Origin: Mollicutes bacterium
Lineage (GTDB): Bacteria > Bacillota_I > Bacilli_A > RF39 > UBA660
Assembly (NCBI GenBank): GCA_004552445.1
Contig: SFOJ01000023.1
Location: forward strand, 1-10,650
Reading direction: 5' to 3'
DNA length: 10,650 nucleotides
Part shown: in pieces, positions 7,346 to 10,650 of the stretch
Layout of the letters: each line of letters starts with the position of its first letter
Position numbering within the stretch: the stretch's first letter is position 1
The notes under the pieces: model-generated
What the model was told of the DNA's origin: nothing
Database searches by the model: none
Seen by the model: the letters and a program-made list of their open reading frames with translations, nothing else
Position numbers and translations under genes: made by a program

Positions 7346-7371
7346 TTTTTTTTTAGGCTCATTTTTACCTC
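7346..7371 (-). promoter_or_regulatory. Ribosome binding site, ATG and A9 tract before the acetyltransferase
   Basis: On the minus strand GAGGT (7371-7367), four A residues and ATG (7362-7360) form a well-spaced initiation site, followed by AGCCT and nine A residues (7354-7346). From this ATG the frame reads MSLKKNKIFNIGISS and ends at TAA (7284-7282) after 26 residues. The acetyltransferase frame is the next one: its own first upstream stop, TAA, is at 7355-7353. Loss of one A or gain of two would fuse the ATG to the enzyme. This is the longest homopolymer I can find in the window. Confidence 0.75.
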
Positions 7372-7413
7372 ACTTTAATTAATTATTTTTTTGAAAATCT
7401 ATTCACAAATATT

Positions 7414-8436
7414 CTAAATCAAGTAAATTTTTATTAAAATAGCCAAAATGAGACTTAATTTGTACTTAATTAGATATATAAATATGCGTTGCTTAATATG
7501 TAACTTATTGACTGGATAATTATCGATTACACTAATTAAAGTTTCATCATTACAAATTTGATCAATTTGTTTTAATTTTTCTTTAAAATCCAGATGTTTT
7601 AACTGAATTAATGAAACTCGCACATTAATAAATAGATTTTTAGCTAATCGAAACTTAGCATCAGTATATAATCTTCCTAACCTTGCCAGATTTAATTTAT
7701 CTACCATATATTCAAAAAAATATATATTTTTTTGAAATCTATCCGGCTGATACTTTTTAGTCAATGAAGTAGGGTTAGATCTATAATAATACTCTGTCGA
7801 ATTAATTATCTTTGCACTTTTAGCATATTTATAGTAATCAGAATCCCATACAATGTCTTCTGAAATTAATTCTCGTTCAGAAACAAAATGTAGTTTATTT
7901 TCTTCAATAATCTTTTTTGAGTATATTACATTCCATACAGAAGGACGAATAGAATCATGTTTATTAGGACTACTTCCTAACATACTAATAAAAAGTTTTT
8001 TATAAACATTTTCATTTCTAAAGATTGATTCAGTATATTCACGAATATAAAGAACATCGCCGTTATCCTTTACTTTAGAATATCCTCCGATTACTGTATC
8101 TATACTTTTACCATCTAAACCGGCAACTAGTCTTTTTATTGCATCCTTTCCTAAATAATCATCACTATCTACAAAAGTTACATACTCTCCATTTATTCTT
8201 TCTAATCCATAGTTTCTAGTGAATCCCAATCCCGAATTCGCTTTATGGAAAGAATAAACGAATGAATATCTTTTAGCATAATCATCACATATTTTCCCGC
8301 TACTATCGGTAGAACCATCATCTACCAATAAAATCTCAATATTTTGATATGTTTGATCGATTAATGAGTCTATACATTTCTTTAAATATTTTTCGACATT
8401 ATAAACCGGAACCACAATTGAAACTAATGGATTCAT
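7414..8436 (-). CDS. GT2-family glycosyltransferase
   Basis: A 340-residue GT-A glycosyltransferase, probably inverting. Clear motifs are VSIVVPVYNVEKYL (5-18), LLVDDGSTDSS (36-46), NSGLGFTRNYG (67-77) and FVDSDDYL (88-95, metal-binding DxD equivalent). The block SERELISEDIVWD contains the ED pair expected for the catalytic base region. The C-terminus ends in a basic and then hydrophobic stretch (KYKLSLILAILIKIYLI), which could anchor it to the membrane surface. It has a good AAAGGAA ribosome binding site, 17 bases after the Alg13-like gene. Its product ends 51 bases before the ATG at 7362, the largest gap inside the operon. Sugar specificity is unknown. An unusual 26-bp A/T palindrome lies inside the gene at 7711-7736. 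Confidence 0.9.
   Translation of the reverse strand: MNPLVSIVVPVYNVEKYLKKCIDSLIDQTYQNIEILLVDDGSTDSSGKICDDYAKRYSFVYSFHKANSGLGFTRNYGLERINGEYVTFVDSDDYLGKDAIKRLVAGLDGKSIDTVIGGYSKVKDNGDVLYIREYTESIFRNENVYKKLFISMLGSSPNKHDSIRPSVWNVIYSKKIIEENKLHFVSERELISEDIVWDSDYYKYAKSAKIINSTEYYYRSNPTSLTKKYQPDRFQKNIYFFEYMVDKLNLARLGRLYTDAKFRLAKNLFINVRVSLIQLKHLDFKEKLKQIDQICNDETLISVIDNYPVNKLHIKQRIFIYLIKYKLSLILAILIKIYLI
7711..7736. repeat. Perfect 26-bp A/T palindrome inside the GT2 gene
   Basis: The sequence is TTC, seven A, TATATA, seven T, GAA, which is its own reverse complement over 26 bases. Symmetry breaks just outside (A on both sides). It encodes FQKNIYFF of the glycosyltransferase, so it may simply reflect AT-rich codons for Lys, Asn, Ile, Tyr and Phe. 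Confidence 0.6.
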
Positions 8437-8453
8437 TTAATTTTCCTTTCAGA

Positions 8454-8939
8454 TTATTTCACCAATCCATCCACAATTTTCTCTAACTTCTCATTAAATT
8501 GCTTATTATTACTGCTTTCACCAGCATTTTTAGTTTTAGCAATTTGATCATAATTATCAATTGTCATTTTTAAATCATCAATATCGTATACAGGAATGAT
8601 ATTATTCATTCTCTCTGCAATTAACTTGGTAAAGTCAACTTGATGATTATTTACATGTTCATGAAACTTTTCTTGTCTAGGTACTACAATTGGAACCTTT
8701 CCAAATTGCAAAGCTTCAATAAAGCTGGAAGGTCCACCATGAGTAATTACAATTCGGGCATCCCTTAATGTCTGTTGCATTTTCTCAAATGACATCATCT
8801 TATGGGCTTCACAGTATTCAGGAATATAAGTACTGAAACCTGTTTGTACGATGACCTTTTCTTTAATAATTAAATCGTCTACTTTTTTAATAAGACGATT
8901 AAATGGTTGTTCATGTGTCCCCACTGTAACAAAAATCAT
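8454..8939 (-). CDS. Alg13-like glycosyltransferase catalytic subunit (GT28-type C-terminal domain)
   Basis: A 161-residue protein equivalent to the C-terminal, donor-binding half of a GT-B enzyme of the GT28 (MurG/Alg13) type. Motifs are the N-terminal IFVTVGTHEQPFNRL (2-16) and the nucleotide-sugar site THGGPSSFIEAL (66-77), followed by PIVVPRQEKFHEHVNNHQ (83-100). In streptococcal and lactobacillal clusters (EpsG/CpsG, PssE type) it works with an Alg14-like partner to add the second sugar to the lipid-linked primer. That partner is present here, but two genes upstream rather than adjacent: a GT14-type gene separates them. The start overlaps the stop of the GT14 gene by four bases (ATGA) and has GGAG upstream. 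It is soluble and full length; membrane recruitment is presumably through the Alg14-like subunit. Confidence 0.9.
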   Translation of the reverse strand: MIFVTVGTHEQPFNRLIKKVDDLIIKEKVIVQTGFSTYIPEYCEAHKMMSFEKMQQTLRDARIVITHGGPSSFIEALQFGKVPIVVPRQEKFHEHVNNHQVDFTKLIAERMNNIIPVYDIDDLKMTIDNYDQIAKTKNAGESSNNKQFNEKLEKIVDGLVK

Positions 8940-9838
8940 TTTTTCATCTCCAAGCTAATATAATTGTAGATTTTATTAATGATATTTTTATCTATTCGTT
9001 CATCAAATTTTCTTGCAAAGAATGCACTAGTAGTAACTAATTTATCAAAATCACTTATTCGCCAAACATACGGATGAGCTGAATTTTTATTCCATCTTAT
9101 TTTACGTTTGTTTGTATCAGCTAATCTTTTGACAAATAAGGAAGAAGTTGCAATGGTACTTTGAATAAAAATCTCATCAACTAGCCAACTTCTACAGTAA
9201 TTATGATAAATTTCATCTTTTTTATCTAAAATATATTTAACACTATCATATGGCAAACTAAACCATTGTGATCCATACCTTAAGATAATATGATTTTTTC
9301 TAACTAAGTCGATTCCTATTGTTTCTTGTAATTGAGCATACACTTTATTTAGAAACCTTGCTAAATATTGCACAACAACGTGTTTATCACGCACATAATC
9401 TATCAAAATGTGTTTAACAGAAACTCTTTGGTATACTTTTTTATCCCACTTATTAGAATTTGATAATTTTCTAAATTCTATAAACAACTTATCTGATTTA
9501 TCAAAATAAGAAATCAAATCAGATACAGGTTTCATTAATAGATCTTGTCCACTTATTAAATGAAAATATGAGTATTGCGAATATTTTGATGCTGCTTCTA
9601 ACAATAATAATTCAACTTTAACTTGTGAAAAGCTTGCCCAATATACACTAAGTCGCGGTTTAACATAAATTATCGTGGAATATTTGACAAGCGATTTATA
9701 GAAGTTGTATTTAAAATCGGAGCATTTTTTATCTACATGTATAAAAATATCAATATACGGAGAATCTAATAATTGTAGGTTCTTCTCTAATACATAGGTA
9801 TTCTTATGTACAATTATTAAGACAGCTTGTTTTAACAT
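8936..9838 (-). CDS. GT14-type (core-2/I-branching-like) glycosyltransferase
   Basis: A 300-residue protein of the Branch family (core-2/I-branching enzyme type, CAZy GT14). Bacterial members are usually annotated as beta-1,6-N-acetylglucosaminyltransferases, but specificity is rarely proven. Motifs in order: AVLIIVHKN (5-13), DIFIHVDKK (30-38), VYWASFSQVKVELLLLEAA (65-83), YFHLISGQDLLMKP (91-104), YGSQWFSLP (188-196), WLVDEIFIQSTI (218-229, with the likely catalytic acidic residues), and SAFFARKFDE (271-280). The order and length match complete bacterial members. No transmembrane anchor is evident, unlike Golgi homologues. It starts in a TAATG overlap with the Alg14-like gene, with GGGAAG upstream at a long spacing, and overlaps the Alg13-like gene by ATGA, so it sits between the two halves of one enzyme. 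It may add a branch to the repeat unit. Confidence 0.88.
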   Translation of the reverse strand: MLKQAVLIIVHKNTYVLEKNLQLLDSPYIDIFIHVDKKCSDFKYNFYKSLVKYSTIIYVKPRLSVYWASFSQVKVELLLLEAASKYSQYSYFHLISGQDLLMKPVSDLISYFDKSDKLFIEFRKLSNSNKWDKKVYQRVSVKHILIDYVRDKHVVVQYLARFLNKVYAQLQETIGIDLVRKNHIILRYGSQWFSLPYDSVKYILDKKDEIYHNYCRSWLVDEIFIQSTIATSSLFVKRLADTNKRKIRWNKNSAHPYVWRISDFDKLVTTSAFFARKFDERIDKNIINKIYNYISLEMKK

Positions 9839-10287
9839 TAAAAAATACTTCCCAAATTAATAGCCTTAGGATAAACTTTCTTCATTTCTTCCCATTCAAC
9901 AATAAAACAATCAGTAATTGGATAAACGAGTTTGCCAGTTAAAGTTGGCTTGTCATAACGGTCAAAAACCTCAATATAGACTGTTTTAGCACCCATCAAT
10001 TTACCAATATAAAAAAATGGAACTGCTACTGCAGCTCCACTAGAAATAATAACATCAGGACGTTCTTTACGGAGTACTTTAATAGCTAAGAAAGTATTTT
10101 TAATTAGATTCTTCAGATTACGATTAGTAGGATAATGACATCCATACATCTTTTCACCTTTAAGTTTGCTTCGAGCATCTTCCTTGTCAAAAGTTACCCA
10201 AAACCGATCTTTATTTTGCCAAAAAGGTTTTAACATGTATAAATGCGTTAAGTGTCCACCACTAGACCCAACTAAACAAACTTTCAT
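9838..10287 (-). CDS. Alg14-like glycosyltransferase membrane-recruiting subunit
   Basis: A 149-residue protein matching the N-terminal, acceptor-side half of a GT-B enzyme, as in Alg14 and the EpsF/CpsF/PssD proteins of EPS clusters. Key features are the glycine-rich loop GSSGGHLTHL (7-16), RPDVIISSGAAVAVPFFYIG (76-95) with the SSGA turn, KTVYIEVFDR (101-110) and DKPTLTGKL (112-120). It should bind the lipid-linked acceptor at the membrane and recruit the Alg13-like subunit encoded at 8454-8939, together adding the second sugar. Length is normal. A strong AAGGAG (10303-10298) overlaps the stop of the priming transferase gene, ten bases before the ATG. Its stop overlaps the next start as TAATG. 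G+C appears higher here and in the priming gene than in the variable middle of the operon. Confidence 0.9.
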   Translation of the reverse strand: MKVCLVGSSGGHLTHLYMLKPFWQNKDRFWVTFDKEDARSKLKGEKMYGCHYPTNRNLKNLIKNTFLAIKVLRKERPDVIISSGAAVAVPFFYIGKLMGAKTVYIEVFDRYDKPTLTGKLVYPITDCFIVEWEEMKKVYPKAINLGSIF

Positions 10288-10301
10288 AAAAGATGTACTC
10301 C

Positions 10302-10650
10302 TTAATATGCTCCATTAGGATGAATAACCACCCCAATAGTCTTAATAATTAATTTGAAATCTTCCCACAAACCAGAATGGTTGATATACACGATATCAAG
10401 CCAAACCATTTCATCAAAGTCAGCTTCATTACGCTTGGTAACTTGCCATAGCCCTGTACATCCCGGCATCACAAGCAATCTTTGCTTGTCATAATCGGTA
10501 TACTCTTTTACTTCTGATGGTAGAGGTGGACGTGGTCCAACAAGAGACATATCACCGATTAACACATTCCAGAGCTGTGGCAACTCATCAAGACTATATT
10601 TTCTAATAGTATGCCCAATCTTAGTAATTCTTGGATCATCCTTAATCTTG
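10302..10650 (-). CDS. Undecaprenyl-phosphate sugar-1-phosphate (priming) transferase, C-terminal part
   Basis: The frame is open to the right edge of the window; 115 codons are visible, ending at TAA (10304-10302). The visible part begins KIKDDPRITKIGHTIRKYSL, runs through DELPQLWNVLIGDMSLVGPRPP and PGCTGLWQVTKRN, and ends HPNGAY. These are the hallmarks of the bacterial sugar transferase domain (WcaJ/CpsE/EpsE type), which moves a sugar-1-phosphate from a UDP-sugar to undecaprenyl phosphate and so starts the repeat unit. The DE of SLDELPQ and the GPRPP segment are the conserved active-site region. The N-terminus, with any membrane helices, lies outside the window, so full length and the choice between galactose and glucose primer cannot be assessed. 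No promoter is visible; the operon promoter must lie further upstream. An internal ATG at 10583 is not the real start. Confidence 0.93.
   Translation of the reverse strand, partial: KIKDDPRITKIGHTIRKYSLDELPQLWNVLIGDMSLVGPRPPLPSEVKEYTDYDKQRLLVMPGCTGLWQVTKRNEADFDEMVWLDIVYINHSGLWEDFKLIIKTIGVVIHPNGAY

Noticed and set aside
7363..7413. Possible internal promoter in the gap before the acetyltransferase gene.
   Set aside because: The gap is A/T-rich and contains TATA-like words by composition, but I could not find a convincing -35/-10 pair with proper spacing.
1..10650. CRISPR arrays, tRNA or rRNA genes, toxin-antitoxin pairs or defence systems.
   Set aside because: No direct-repeat arrays, tRNA-like cloverleafs or defence-type domains were seen; the window is almost fully occupied by EPS genes.

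Overview
The window is the downstream two thirds of a Wzx/Wzy-type exopolysaccharide (EPS) or capsule operon from a low-GC Gram-positive bacterium, most likely a lactobacillus. The clues are the AT-rich sequence, strong AGGAGG-like ribosome binding sites, the Firmicutes order priming transferase - Alg14-like - Alg13-like - variable glycosyltransferases - polymerase - flippase, and the end of an IS3-family (IS150-type) insertion sequence. The genus is an inference from style, not a proof.

All eleven complete genes and the partial gene at the right edge are on the minus strand, so the operon reads from 10650 down to 125. In transcription order they are: the C-terminal part of the undecaprenyl-phosphate sugar-1-phosphate (priming) transferase; an Alg14-like subunit; a GT14-type (core-2/I-branching-like) glycosyltransferase; an Alg13-like subunit; a GT2 glycosyltransferase; a hexapeptide-repeat acetyltransferase; a polytopic Wzy-like polymerase; a DUF6625-like putative glycosyltransferase; a second GT2 glycosyltransferase; a Wzx-like flippase; a LicD-family protein; and a GT4 glycosyltransferase. 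Most junctions are overlaps (ATGA or TAATG) or gaps under 25 bases, so this looks like one polycistronic unit. Its promoter is not in the window. The only larger internal gap lies before the acetyltransferase.

Together the genes would start a lipid-linked repeat unit (priming enzyme), lengthen it (Alg13/14 pair, GT14, two GT2, DUF6625-like, GT4), decorate it (O-acetyl group, possibly a LicD-added phospho-substituent), flip it (Wzx) and polymerise it (Wzy).

The left edge, bases 1-104, is the 3' end of an IS150-group element. It holds the last 24 codons of its transposase, on the plus strand, and the right terminal inverted repeat. It stops 20 bases from the last EPS gene, and an A/T-rich hairpin between the two converging units may terminate transcription.

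The most interesting point is the start of the acetyltransferase gene. A strong ribosome binding site and ATG at 7362 are separated from the acetyltransferase frame by a run of nine A residues, and the ATG is out of frame by exactly one base. Removing one A would give a 238-residue protein with a natural N-terminus. This looks like a slippage or phase-variation switch for polysaccharide acetylation, a fixed frameshift, or a sequencing error. A second oddity is the GT14 gene inserted between the two halves of the Alg13/Alg14 pair.
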